A DNA stretch of 64,000 nt. Source: Pseudomonas fluorescens Q2-87. GTDB taxonomy: Bacteria; Pseudomonadota; Gammaproteobacteria; Pseudomonadales; Pseudomonadaceae. This document shows positions 1-8,770 of the stretch, in pieces. Numbering within the stretch: position 1 is the stretch's first letter; each line of letters begins with the position of its first letter. The stretch is taken from contig NZ_CM001558.1 of assembly GCF_000281895.1 (NCBI RefSeq), forward strand, positions 5,832,556-5,896,555, in the 5' to 3' direction. Both the position numbers and the translations under genes were made by a program. The notes beneath the pieces are model-generated. The model was given only the letters and a program-made list of their open reading frames with translations. It was not told the DNA's origin and did no database searches.

Positions 1-972
1 CAACTGGATCTTCCAGCCTTCGCCTTCACGAAAATCGATGCGCTGCACCTCGACATTGCTGGCGCCAATGACCTGCTCCGTGAGACGCACCAGCCGCGCA
101 ACTTGAGTGTCCCGAGGCGGCCCACCTCGGCTCTGCAAGGCCTGGAATTGTGCCGCCAGGTCGACGATCCGGCTTTGCCCGGGATACAGCGACCTGAATT
201 GCTGCTCCGCCTGGGCATACAGGCGCCGGGTTTCGCTCTCAAGGAACCGCACCCGGGCCTCATTGAAAGCCCAACTGAGCACCAGTGCTCCCAGCGCAGC
301 CACCGCCGCACCGCGCCAAGGCAGAGGCCGGCGACGCCGACGAAACTCACCCTGCAACAGATCGATGGAATGTCCACCGCTGCTCAGTAGCCAGTCATCG
401 ATGCCCTGGCAATCTCGTGTTTCATCCAGCCAATGCATGTCCTCGGGCAAGCCCGGCTTGAGCGCCGCCAAGGCTCGGGCGGACAACGACAGCCGCGCCG
501 ACAGCGCGCCGCCCAGCAACCAGCGACCGAACCAGCGCACGCCATACGCCTTGTCGTCAGGCAACAGATCGGCATCGACATGCACTGTACCCACATCGAT
601 TCCTTGCTCAGCGAGCAGGGCCAGCAACGCTTGGAATCGGGCTCGCTGGGTCACGATCAGCGGATAGCGCTGTTGACGATCCCGTGGGCCGACGCTGATG
701 TGCAGCGCCTCCAGGTTCTCACTCAGTTGCTCTTCGATGGCGAACGCAAGCGCCTGGGGTCGGGGATGGCGCCGTGAGGGCCACGGCTCGCTGCGCAACC
801 CGCTGCACATTTCCATCGGCAACAACACATCGACGACATGCCCATGCAGCTCGCGGGCCGCTTCGTGCAAGGGCATGCAACGCCGTTCGCCCGCTGGCGA
901 CCACACGCAGCAGGGCCAATTGGCGCAAGGCGCGCTCAAGCCGTCAGCGGTCAGGTAAAGCCAGGTTTTCAT
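1..972 (-). CDS. gspL: T2SS inner-membrane platform protein GspL (3' end cut by window edge)
   Basis: The frame is open from an ATG at 972 to the window edge, giving 324 codons without a stop, so the C-terminus is missing. The N-terminal ~225 residues are the cytoplasmic, actin-like part that in the GspL family binds the GspE ATPase. An arginine-rich stretch (about residues 228-238) is followed by one membrane segment (about 240-255, AAVAALGALVLSWAF). The start of the periplasmic ferredoxin-like part follows. The ATG overlaps the gspK stop by one base (TGATG), so translation is coupled. The N-terminus is cysteine-rich and diverges from textbook GspL, so the assignment rests on position after gspK, topology and length. 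GspM would be expected just beyond the left edge. Confidence 0.8.
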   Translation of the reverse strand, partial: MKTWLYLTADGLSAPCANWPCCVWSPAGERRCMPLHEAARELHGHVVDVLLPMEMCSGLRSEPWPSRRHPRPQALAFAIEEQLSENLEALHISVGPRDRQQRYPLIVTQRARFQALLALLAEQGIDVGTVHVDADLLPDDKAYGVRWFGRWLLGGALSARLSLSARALAALKPGLPEDMHWLDETRDCQGIDDWLLSSGGHSIDLLQGEFRRRRRPLPWRGAAVAALGALVLSWAFNEARVRFLESETRRLYAQAEQQFRSLYPGQSRIVDLAAQFQALQSRGGPPRDTQVARLVRLTEQVIGASNVEVQRIDFREGEGWKIQL

Positions 973-1817
973 CAAGGACGCTCGTTGGGGCTGATGGGCA
1001 GGAAACGACGCTGGAGCACCGTCCAGCGTCCGGTTAAGGGGTTACGCTCGATATCCGAGGCCAGGCGCAGGCGGCTGCCTGCGTGCGTCACGCTCACGGT
1101 GATGCGGAACCAGCGGCTGCTGACCCCCAGGCCATGGCTGCTGAGGCCCAATCCGGACAGCAACGGGTCGTTGGTAAAGGCCTGCACACTGGTGTAGGGC
1201 GCTTGCGCGCGTTGGCTGATCAACGCCTTGGCCGGCTCGGCCTCCATGCCGTCCAGGGTCATCAATAATCGCTGCGGTGCGGTATTGATGTTCAGTCGCG
1301 CCTCCTTGGGCAGCAGCACCACCCAGGGTTCCAGGCGGCGCAGCGTCTGGCCATCCATGTCTGGCAACAAACGCAATTGACTCAACTCCTTGACCGCCCC
1401 GACCTGAGGCAACACCAGCGGCGGTAGATCCAGCGAAGCGAGCAACCGCGTCCAACGGCCGAGGGTGACTGGGTCGATTTGGCCCCGGGCCAGTAACGCG
1501 TTGAGGTTCAAGCGCCCGGACAAATCCTCGATATCGATATGAAGCCTGGCGTCTTCCACTTCGAATACCGGCTCGAACCGAGCCCAATCCTGGCTCAGGT
1601 CCACGGGCCCGGACGGCGTAATCGCACTGCCTTCCAGCTTCGCCTGGGCCCAGGCTTCACCGGCCAACCCCAACTGCCGCAGTTGGACCTGTTGCAACTG
1701 CTGCGCGCTGCTTTTGAGCAACAGGCGATGACTGCGCAGCATGCCACCGACCAGCAGCAGCGCCAGGCTCAGCACCAGCAACACGCTGATCAGCGCCACG
1801 CCTCGTTGTCGATTCAT
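972..1817 (-). CDS. gspK: T2SS minor pseudopilin GspK
   Basis: This is a 281-residue minor pseudopilin, the large tip subunit of the type II secretion pseudopilus. It has a short basic leader (MNRQRG), then the cleavage site G|VALISVLLV and a hydrophobic helix. Position +5 of the mature protein is Ser instead of Glu, which is typical of GspK and sets it apart from GspG/H/I/J. The large alpha-helical insert of the family follows, including LNINTA near residue 175. In the family GspK forms a calcium-binding tip complex with GspI and GspJ. The start codon overlaps the gspJ stop (ATGA). Confidence 0.92.
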   Translation of the reverse strand: MNRQRGVALISVLLVLSLALLLVGGMLRSHRLLLKSSAQQLQQVQLRQLGLAGEAWAQAKLEGSAITPSGPVDLSQDWARFEPVFEVEDARLHIDIEDLSGRLNLNALLARGQIDPVTLGRWTRLLASLDLPPLVLPQVGAVKELSQLRLLPDMDGQTLRRLEPWVVLLPKEARLNINTAPQRLLMTLDGMEAEPAKALISQRAQAPYTSVQAFTNDPLLSGLGLSSHGLGVSSRWFRITVSVTHAGSRLRLASDIERNPLTGRWTVLQRRFLPISPNERP

Positions 1818-2347
1818 GGCAACGCCCCCGGCAACAGCAGCACGCGACGGACCTGTTCGAAACGCCCCGTCGACAGGATCAATTCCAGCGCCAACGGCGG
1901 TGTATCACGCACCGTGTCGCCGCGCCAACCCCGTTGCGGATCGAACACACGCCAATCGAGGCTGTGTACGCCTTCGAGCAGTTTTTGCCGCTGCTCGCGG
2001 GTCGTGCCTTCACCGACACTGTCGCGCCACAACGCGGCGCCCTCGAGTCGATAGTCCACCGTTTGTCGCTCACTGCGCGGCTGGTCCAGTGGGTTGCGCC
2101 AATGGCTGCGCTGCAGTTGCAGATGTCCCTGCGTGAGCACGACAGTACCGTCGACGGCCTGCCACACATCCCGTTCGATCACCGCCACGGCACGCTGCAA
2201 GGCCCGGATCTCGCGCTCATGTTGGCCAGCGCCCTGCTGGGCACGCACCGCGCCATCGAACAAACGCCAACCGGCCAGGCCGAGCAGGGCAAAAATGGCG
2301 ATGGCGATGACCAGTTCCAACAAGGTGAAGCCCGACTGTTTATTCAT
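1814..2347 (-). CDS. gspJ: T2SS minor pseudopilin GspJ
   Basis: A 177-residue prepilin-type protein. The leader MNKQSG precedes FTLLELVIAIAIFALLGLAG, with Glu at mature position 5 as needed for assembly and N-methylation by the prepilin peptidase. GspJ is one of the three tip pseudopilins (I-J-K). An upstream in-frame start at 2440 would add 31 arginine- and serine-rich residues lying over the end of gspI. I chose the ATG at 2347 because it leaves a normal six-residue leader. The gene overlaps gspK by four bases and gspI by eight. Confidence 0.92.
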   Translation of the reverse strand: MNKQSGFTLLELVIAIAIFALLGLAGWRLFDGAVRAQQGAGQHEREIRALQRAVAVIERDVWQAVDGTVVLTQGHLQLQRSHWRNPLDQPRSERQTVDYRLEGAALWRDSVGEGTTREQRQKLLEGVHSLDWRVFDPQRGWRGDTVRDTPPLALELILSTGRFEQVRRVLLLPGALP

Positions 2348-2726
2348 GGCGATTGCGGATCCACCCGGTGGTGCGGTGCACGACCATCGGGCTACCGGCG
2401 CGGCTGACCTGGATCTCGACCTGGAGCAGACGCGGGTCATTGGCTGGCGCGATTCGCTGTTGCAGGGTCCAGTCGCGACGATCCAGGTGTCGGTCCAGCA
2501 ACTGTTGCCCTGGCGACGTAGCGGCTTGCAGGCGCAGTTCGCTCAACTGGTTGTCCGCCAGCCAGGCGCCGAACAGGCGATCCTCGAGCCCGGCGCTTTG
2601 CTTGAGCACGAACTGGCTGGCCGAGAGCACAGCCGCCGCCACCGTGGCGAATATCGCCAGGGCAATCATGACCTCCAACAAAGTGAACCCCTGGCAACCG
2701 GCGGCCAGCCTGCGAGTATCACGCAT
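2340..2726 (-). CDS. gspI: T2SS minor pseudopilin GspI
   Basis: A 128-residue minor pseudopilin, which nucleates the pseudopilus tip in this family. From the ATG at 2726 the leader is MRDTRRLAAGCQG, then FTLLEVMIALAIFATVAAAV with Glu5. The GspI/PulI signature continues with a hydrophilic domain ending in GWIRNRHE. A longer reading from 2819 would add an arginine-rich extension lying inside gspH and is unlikely. The start overlaps the gspH stop by eight bases. Confidence 0.92.
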   Translation of the reverse strand: MRDTRRLAAGCQGFTLLEVMIALAIFATVAAAVLSASQFVLKQSAGLEDRLFGAWLADNQLSELRLQAATSPGQQLLDRHLDRRDWTLQQRIAPANDPRLLQVEIQVSRAGSPMVVHRTTGWIRNRHE

Positions 2727-3186
2727 CGATCGACGGCTCCGCCAAACCATCACTCGACACCTGCGCAACCGGCTGGCCGAAGGCTCGGATGAACAATCTG
2801 AACGGGCTGATCTCATCACTGCTGAGCATCAGCAATTGCGGCGGGCCCTGGGCATCATCGAGGGGCACGACGTGACCGTCCTGCTCCAGCCCAAGGGTCA
2901 GGTTTTCGGGCAACCGGTAAATCGCCGCCACGGCAGTCCAATCCCTGGCCTCGAATCGCATGGCCTGATAGCCGCCACGCTGTATCCGCAGCCCATATTC
3001 CTGCCCCTCCAGCACCGCTCGTTCGCGCAATTGCTGCACCGCACGGACGAAGTCCTCGGCTTGCTGACGGGACTCACGGGCCGGGCTCGGGCCGAGGGCG
3101 AGGCTGACCATGCTCGCCAATACGCCAATCAGAACGATGACGACCATCAGTTCCAGCAAGGTAAAGCCCCGACAACGACGGCCCAT
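2719..3186 (-). CDS. gspH: T2SS minor pseudopilin GspH
   Basis: A 155-residue prepilin-type protein with leader MGRRCRG and FTLLELMVVIVLIGVLASM, including Glu5. GspH links the pseudopilus shaft (GspG) to the I-J-K tip. I chose the ATG at 3186, two bases past the gspG stop. An in-frame start at 3201 would add five residues inside the end of gspG and cannot be excluded. The C-terminal domain is a short beta-rich fold (FRLFIRAFGQPVAQVSSDG). Confidence 0.9.
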   Translation of the reverse strand: MGRRCRGFTLLELMVVIVLIGVLASMVSLALGPSPARESRQQAEDFVRAVQQLRERAVLEGQEYGLRIQRGGYQAMRFEARDWTAVAAIYRLPENLTLGLEQDGHVVPLDDAQGPPQLLMLSSDEISPFRLFIRAFGQPVAQVSSDGLAEPSIDA

Positions 3187-3188
3187 CT

Positions 3189-3644
3189 TCACTCGGCCCA
3201 ATTGCCGATGTCGGCTGCCATTCCATCCCCACCCGGCAAGCCGTCGGCGCCCAGCGAGTACAGGTCATAGCTGCCATCGGCAGATTTGTGGCCAGGATTG
3301 AGATACTGGTAAGGCGTGCCCCAGGGGTCGATCGGCAGGCTTTTCAAATAGCCATGGGGGTTCCAGTTTCTTGCCGCGGGCGTGCCGGACGGGCGTTTGC
3401 TCAGCGCCTCCAGGCCTTGCTGGGTCGAGGGATATTGGAAATTGTCGAGGCGATACATTTCCAGCGCCGTGGCAATCGCCTGGATATCGGTCCGCGCCGC
3501 CGTGGCCTTGGCTTGGTCGGGCCGGCTCATGAACTGCGGCACGACAATGGCGCCCAGCACGCCGATGATGACCACCACCACCATGATTTCGATCAGGGTA
3601 AAGCCGCGTTGGCGACGTGCAGGTCGGTTGTTTTGAAGTTTCAT
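3189..3644 (-). CDS. gspG: T2SS major pseudopilin GspG
   Basis: A 151-residue major pseudopilin, the shaft subunit of the type II secretion pseudopilus. The leader MKLQNNRPARRQRG is followed by FTLIEIMVVVVIIGVLGAIV with Glu5. The conserved globular features are all visible: DIQAIATALEMYRLDN, YPSTQQGLEAL, WGTPYQYLNPG and the C-terminal calcium-site loop around DLYSLGADGLPGG. This family signature is very strong. It lies three bases after the gspF stop in the same operon. Confidence 0.97.
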   Translation of the reverse strand: MKLQNNRPARRQRGFTLIEIMVVVVIIGVLGAIVVPQFMSRPDQAKATAARTDIQAIATALEMYRLDNFQYPSTQQGLEALSKRPSGTPAARNWNPHGYLKSLPIDPWGTPYQYLNPGHKSADGSYDLYSLGADGLPGGDGMAADIGNWAE

Positions 3645-3647
3645 GGG

Positions 3648-4856
3648 TCAGTTCACCAATTGGTTGAGGCTCAAGATAGGCAGCAGGATGGCCATGACGA
3701 TCAGCAGCACCACGCCACCCATCAGGACCAACATGGCTGGTTCGAAAAGGCTCACCACCAGCGCAATGCGCGCCGCGAGGCTGGCCTCCTGTTGTTCGGC
3801 AGCCTTGGCCAACATGCGGTCGAGTTCGCCGGCCCGTTCGCCGCTGGCGATCATGTGCAGCATCAGCGGCGGGATATCGCCGCCCAGCTCCAGGCCACGG
3901 GTCAGGGTCCCGCCTTCACGGACCGAACGGGCGACGTCGGCCATGCGGGCGCGAATGGTCAGGTTGCCGATCACCTGCGCGGCGATGTGCAAGGCTTCCA
4001 CCAGCGGCACGGCGCTTTTGCTCAGGATCGCCAGAGTGCTGGCGAACCGGGCCGCTTCCATCGCCCGCAGTACGTCGCCCAACAAGGGCAGCCTGAGCAG
4101 CAGGCGATGCCAGCGCAGGCGCCACACCGTCTGGCGCAGGCTCCAGCGCCATAGCCCAATCAGCCCAGCCAGCGCCCCGAGCAACAACAGTCCATAGCGG
4201 CGCAGCCCATCGCTCACGGCGATCAATGCCTGGGTCAGCCAGGGCAAGGGCTGGCCGCTGTCGATGAAAATCTTCACCACATCCGGCACCACGTAACCCA
4301 GCAGGAACGCGACGATCGAGACGCAGGCCAGCATCAGGATCAGCGGATACACCAGGGCCAATTGGATGCGCTGGCGCGATGCCTGGCGTGCCTGGGTGTA
4401 GGTCGCCAGCTGTTCCAGCACCTGGCCCAAGTGTCCGGATTGTTCGCCCGCCGCAACCGTGGCGCAGAACAGCTCGGGGAACGCCTGGGGAAATGTCCTC
4501 AGTGCCGTCGCCAACGCATGGCCTTCCATCACACGGCTGCGCACCGCCGACAAGAGATGGGCAATACGACGTTTCTGGCTCTGCTGGGCCACGGCCCCAA
4601 GTGATTCTTCAAGGGGCAGGCCGGCCTGGATCAAGGTGGAAAGTTGCAACGTGAGCAACGCCAGGTCCGCCGCATTCAGGCGTCCTCCGGCATGACCGGC
4701 CCCCAAGGCCCGTTGTGGCCCGCCTTCGTGCAGTTCCCACGGCAGCAGGCCACGCTCGCGCAACAGTTGCCGGGCATGGCGAGGGCTGTCGGCGTCCAGC
4801 CGCCCCTTGCAGCGCCGGCCTTGGGCGTCTTCGGCCCGATAGTCGAAGGTCGGCAT
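3648..4856 (-). CDS. gspF: T2SS inner-membrane platform protein GspF
   Basis: A 402-residue polytopic inner-membrane protein, the core of the T2SS assembly platform that GspE is thought to drive. It starts MPTFDYRAEDAQG, the usual GspF opening. It has two repeated cytoplasmic T2SSF domains (about residues 60-185 and 265-390), the second with the SGERAGELDRML motif. Three membrane segments lie near 160-190, 215-240 and 365-395. The ATG at 4856 was chosen over an in-frame codon at 4898, which would add 14 residues inside gspE. It is four bases from the gspE stop. Confidence 0.95.
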   Translation of the reverse strand: MPTFDYRAEDAQGRRCKGRLDADSPRHARQLLRERGLLPWELHEGGPQRALGAGHAGGRLNAADLALLTLQLSTLIQAGLPLEESLGAVAQQSQKRRIAHLLSAVRSRVMEGHALATALRTFPQAFPELFCATVAAGEQSGHLGQVLEQLATYTQARQASRQRIQLALVYPLILMLACVSIVAFLLGYVVPDVVKIFIDSGQPLPWLTQALIAVSDGLRRYGLLLLGALAGLIGLWRWSLRQTVWRLRWHRLLLRLPLLGDVLRAMEAARFASTLAILSKSAVPLVEALHIAAQVIGNLTIRARMADVARSVREGGTLTRGLELGGDIPPLMLHMIASGERAGELDRMLAKAAEQQEASLAARIALVVSLFEPAMLVLMGGVVLLIVMAILLPILSLNQLVN

Positions 4857-4860
4857 GGCG

Positions 4861-6324
4861 CTAATCCTCCTGGGTGATGCGCAGCAGTTCATCGACACTG
4901 GTCAGGCCTTCCAGCACCCGTTGCCGTCCGTCCTGGAACAGGCTGCGGGAGCTCTTGCGCGCCTCAAGGGCCAGCGCCTGCTCAGTGGCGCCTTGATGGA
5001 TCAATTGCGACAGGGCAGCGCTCACAGTCACCAGCTCATAGATGCCAAAGCGTCCCCGATAACCTTTCTGGCATTGCTCGCAGCCCCGGGCCTTGAACAA
5101 CCGTGGCGCGGCATTGGTTTCAAGCCCCAGGCGCCGACACGTGGCGGCATCAGCCACATAGGGCGTCTTGCAAAACGGGCACAGGGTGCGCAGCAATCGC
5201 TGGGCGACGATGCCGGCCAGGGAAGACGCCAACAGATAGGCATCCACGCCCATGTCCACCAGCCGCGTCACCGCGCCAACAGCGGTGTTGGTGTGCAGGG
5301 TCGAGAGCACCAAGTGACCGGTCAGGGAAGCTTGGACGGCGATTTCGGCGGTCTCGCGGTCGCGTATTTCGCCGACCATCACCACGTCCGGGTCCTGGCG
5401 CAGAATTGCCCGCAGGCCACGGGCGAACGTCATGTCGACTTTGGGATTGACCGGCATCTGGCCGATGCCCGGCAGGTGATATTCGATCGGGTCCTCGACC
5501 GTGAGGATGTTGCGGGTCTGATCGTTGATGCTGCTCAGCGCCGCGTACAGGCTGGTGGTTTTTCCCGAGCCCGTGGGGCCGGTGACCAGCACGATGCCGT
5601 GGGGTTTGCCGAGCAACTGGCGCAGGCTCGCCAGGGTGTCGTCGGGCAGGCCCAGGCGCTGTAGATCGAGGCGACCGGCCTGCTTGTCGAGCAGGCGCAA
5701 CACCACGCGCTCGCCATGGGCCGAAGGCAGGGTGGAGACACGCACATCGACTTCATGGCCGGCCAACCGCAACGCCATTCGCCCGTCCTGGGGCACGCGT
5801 TTCTCGGCGATATCCAGGCGTGCCATGACCTTGATCCGCGACACCAACAGGTTCGCCAACTCCCGCCGAGGGCGGAGCATTTCCTGAAGCTGGCCGTCGA
5901 TGCGCATGCGCACCGAGAGGTATTGCTCGAACGTTTCCAGGTGCACGTCCGAAGCGTGTTCGCGCACCGCTTCGCTGAGCAGGGCATTGATCAGGCGGAT
6001 GATCGGCGCATCGCCCTGTTGTTCCAACAGGTCGGTTGTCTGCGGTATCTGGTCGGCCAGGCTGAGCAGGTCCAGTTCCTCGTCCAGGCCTTGGGCAACC
6101 TGCTCGGCGGCGCTCTGGCCCTGGCGGTAGACGCTGGCCAGGCGCGCGGCGAACTGCGCCGGCTCCAGGACCTGGATGGGCAAATCCCGACCACACAGGC
6201 GCGTGACTTCCGCGACGGCGCTCAAGGGCGTGTCGCGGCGCATGACCAGGCTCAAGGTTGGCCCCTGGCCTTCCAGCAACACCCCCTGGCGCCTGGCAAA
6301 ACCAAAGGGCAACGACTCACTCAC
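4861..6324 (-). CDS. gspE: T2SS traffic ATPase GspE
   Basis: A 487-residue secretion ATPase that acts in the cytoplasm at the GspL/GspF platform. It has an N-terminal N1E/N2E region to about 130 (ASDVHLE), Walker A GPTGSGKT at 249-256, an Asp box and Walker B DVVMVGEIRD at 313-322, and a His box with HLVLSTLHTN near 337-346. The tetracysteine zinc motif is complete: C382, C385, C415 and C418. All catalytic features are intact. Translation starts at GTG, and the start overlaps the gspD stop (GTGA). Confidence 0.97.
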   Translation of the reverse strand: MSESLPFGFARRQGVLLEGQGPTLSLVMRRDTPLSAVAEVTRLCGRDLPIQVLEPAQFAARLASVYRQGQSAAEQVAQGLDEELDLLSLADQIPQTTDLLEQQGDAPIIRLINALLSEAVREHASDVHLETFEQYLSVRMRIDGQLQEMLRPRRELANLLVSRIKVMARLDIAEKRVPQDGRMALRLAGHEVDVRVSTLPSAHGERVVLRLLDKQAGRLDLQRLGLPDDTLASLRQLLGKPHGIVLVTGPTGSGKTTSLYAALSSINDQTRNILTVEDPIEYHLPGIGQMPVNPKVDMTFARGLRAILRQDPDVVMVGEIRDRETAEIAVQASLTGHLVLSTLHTNTAVGAVTRLVDMGVDAYLLASSLAGIVAQRLLRTLCPFCKTPYVADAATCRRLGLETNAAPRLFKARGCEQCQKGYRGRFGIYELVTVSAALSQLIHQGATEQALALEARKSSRSLFQDGRQRVLEGLTSVDELLRITQED

Positions 6325-8234
6325 AAGTCACCCGAGTGCTGGGGACGCGAATCGGCCGCCGGGGTGGACGGCTCGAACAGCTGGCGGGCGTCCCGGGGCA
6401 GCAGCAGCGAATTGTTCTTGCGCGAGCCCGGCTTGCTCAATTCCCGCAGCGCGTCGTAGCGCTGCTGGCTCACTTCGGCCAGGTCCGCGTGGCTGCGCAC
6501 GATGGTCGGGCGCAGGAATACCATCAGGTTGCTTTTGGTCTGGGTGTCGCGGTTCCAGCGAAACAGCGCGCCCAGGTAAGGGATACTGCGCAGCAGCGGC
6601 ACACCGCTTTGCTGGGTTCGGACACTGTCGCGGATCAGGCCGCCGATCACGATGATCTCGCCATCGTCCGCCAGGATCGTGCTCTTCAAGGCGCGCTTGT
6701 TGGTGATCAAGTCCGAAGAGGCCACGCCGGAAACCGACGGCGCGATGTCCGAGACTTCCTGCTGGACTTCAAGACGCAAGGTGGAACCTTCGTTGATATA
6801 CGGCTTGACCTTGAGGCTGATGCCGACGTCCTTGCGCTCCACGGTGGTGAAGGGGTTGTCCGCACCATTGCCGCTGGTGGCGTAGGAGCCGGTCTTGAAC
6901 GGGACGTTCTGGCCGACGATGATTTCCGCTTCTTGGTTATCCAGGGTCAGCAAGCTGGGGGTCGACAACAGATTGCTGTGGGTATCGCTCGCCAGCGCCG
7001 TCACCAGCGCGCTGAAGCGGTCTGTGCCGAGCCGCAGCAGCGCGCCTTCCGTGGTTTTATCCAGTTCCTTGAGCCCGCCGATGATGGGGATGTCGGTTCC
7101 GGGGAAATTGACGAACCCGGTCGCGCTGCCGCTGTTGAGCCCCCACTGCACGCCCAGCGCCTCGGCGATATCACCGGAGACCTCGACGATTGCCGCATGG
7201 ATGAGCACCTGCGCCCGAGGCTGGTCCAGCTCACGGACGATGTTTTCGATGGTGCGGATCTGGGCCGGTTCGGCGATCAACACAAGGGCATTCTGGCTTT
7301 CGTCAGCCTTGATCATGAATGGGCTCGACGGATTCTTTTCCCGTTGGCCAGCCAGTGTCGGTGCGGTTTTTCTATCCTGTCCGATGGTTTCCAGCACCTC
7401 GGCCAATTGCTTGGCATCGCTGTGGCGCAGGCGAATGACCCGCGCGTTGTCCTGGGAGGCGACCGCCGGGACGTCCAAGGTCCGGGCGAGGTCGACCAGG
7501 CGCTGGCGCACCGCCGGGGCGCCGATGATCACCAGGCGGTTGCTGCGTACGTCGGCAATCACCAGGCCTGCGGTGTCGCCCTCGCGCTTGCCACCCGAGG
7601 CCTCCATGAGCGGTCCGATGTCCGCGGCCTGGGCGTGCTGCAAGCGCACCACCACATGGTTGCGGTTGCGGCCAGCGTCCAACTGCTGCACCACTGCGGC
7701 GATGCGCTGGACGTTGGCGGCCGTGTCGGTGACCACCAAGGCGTTGGACGAAACCGAGGGACCGACGTAGCCATTGGCCGATACCAACGGCCGCACCAGC
7801 CCGGCGATGTCGGCGGCAATGCTCGATTGCAGGTCGAGGACTCGGGTGACGAACTGCGACGGCGTGGCACTTTTGGCATCGTTACCGGCGCGCGTCTTGG
7901 CATCGCTGACGGGAGTGATCAGGATCCGCTCGCCTTCATCGATCACGGTGAAGTTGTGGGCATCGAGCACCGAGTAGAACAACCGGCGCACGCCCTCGCG
8001 ATCCAGTGCCTCGCGGGACATGACGGTAATGCGCCCTGACACCCGAGGATCGAGCACCACGGTCTTGCCCAGGATCGCCGAGAACTCCTCGACCACGTCG
8101 CGCAATTCCGCGTTGTTCATCGCCAGTTGCCATTGGGCTTGCTCAGCCCGCAGCGCACCCGGGAATATCAATGGACAAGCCACGGCAAGGCAGCACAGGA
8201 CACGCGATAAGCGGCCCCGGATAAAACTGTTCAT
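6321..8234 (-). CDS. gspD: T2SS outer-membrane secretin GspD
   Basis: A 637-residue secretin that forms the outer-membrane exit channel. A signal peptide (about residues 1-30, ending ALRAEQ) precedes the N0 domain (MNNAELRDVVEEFSAILGKT). The N1-N3 KH-like domains follow to about residue 330. The secretin domain has VPFKTGSY, the conserved VERKDVGISLKVKP, and VIGGLIRD before the C-terminal GALFRWN region. The length is typical. No obvious extra pilotin-binding S-domain is seen past NLMVFLRPTIV apart from about 60 polar residues. It overlaps gspC by four bases. Confidence 0.96.
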   Translation of the reverse strand: MNSFIRGRLSRVLCCLAVACPLIFPGALRAEQAQWQLAMNNAELRDVVEEFSAILGKTVVLDPRVSGRITVMSREALDREGVRRLFYSVLDAHNFTVIDEGERILITPVSDAKTRAGNDAKSATPSQFVTRVLDLQSSIAADIAGLVRPLVSANGYVGPSVSSNALVVTDTAANVQRIAAVVQQLDAGRNRNHVVVRLQHAQAADIGPLMEASGGKREGDTAGLVIADVRSNRLVIIGAPAVRQRLVDLARTLDVPAVASQDNARVIRLRHSDAKQLAEVLETIGQDRKTAPTLAGQREKNPSSPFMIKADESQNALVLIAEPAQIRTIENIVRELDQPRAQVLIHAAIVEVSGDIAEALGVQWGLNSGSATGFVNFPGTDIPIIGGLKELDKTTEGALLRLGTDRFSALVTALASDTHSNLLSTPSLLTLDNQEAEIIVGQNVPFKTGSYATSGNGADNPFTTVERKDVGISLKVKPYINEGSTLRLEVQQEVSDIAPSVSGVASSDLITNKRALKSTILADDGEIIVIGGLIRDSVRTQQSGVPLLRSIPYLGALFRWNRDTQTKSNLMVFLRPTIVRSHADLAEVSQQRYDALRELSKPGSRKNNSLLLPRDARQLFEPSTPAADSRPQHSGDL

Positions 8235-8770
8235 TTATTCGATCGCTCTGATTGCCCGGCCACCGGGCGTAGGTATTGCGGGGAAGCAAGCATTGCCGGG
8301 CGTCCCTCTTCGGTGCCCAAGCGGCGCAGCATGGCTTGGGCCTCTGGCTTCAAGGGCAAGCGCTCTTCGCGCCCGTTGCGCCACAACGTCACATGACTGG
8401 CCTCGACCCGCCGCAGCACGCTGCCACCGGGCAAACGTTCGCCTACCTGATACATGCGCGAGCCCGTGGCATCCGCCAGCAGCGCCCGCGACAAGCCTTC
8501 GCCGACGACAAAACTGGCCTGCAAGGTGATCGGCTCGGCGCTGGGCGCGCGGGCACTTTCAGGGACCAGACCGAGCACCGTCGCCACCGCTTGCACGTTC
8601 GGCAGCTCGCGAACCGCAACGGTCGGTGCGTCGGCAATCACCGGCATATCACGGGCCAATGCCTGGCGATATCGCCACTCCTGCTCGGCCAGGAATCCCC
8701 CATACAACAGCGGGGCGAGCACCAGTAGTGCCGTTGACAAACGGCTGCCGGCCTTGAAAGAACACTTCAC
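8231..8770 (-). CDS. gspC: T2SS GspC-like clamp protein, short form without PDZ domain
   Basis: A 179-residue bitopic inner-membrane protein. A single membrane segment (about residues 11-28) is followed by a proline-rich linker. A homology-region (HR) domain spans about 80-145, with SRALLADATG and MYQVGERLPGGSVLRRV, the form that docks on the GspD N0 domain. Canonical GspC proteins are about 270-300 residues with a C-terminal PDZ or coiled coil. Here the protein stops soon after the HR domain, so the substrate-selecting part is absent or reduced to about 35 residues. The start is GTG and overlaps the cytochrome b561 stop (GTGA). The position before gspD supports the GspC role. Confidence 0.82.
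   Translation of the reverse strand: MKCSFKAGSRLSTALLVLAPLLYGGFLAEQEWRYRQALARDMPVIADAPTVAVRELPNVQAVATVLGLVPESARAPSAEPITLQASFVVGEGLSRALLADATGSRMYQVGERLPGGSVLRRVEASHVTLWRNGREERLPLKPEAQAMLRRLGTEEGRPAMLASPQYLRPVAGQSERSNK

Noticed and set aside
6258-8039. 593-codon open frame antisense to gspD
   Set aside because: Shadow frame with no recognisable domain; gspD is complete on the minus strand.
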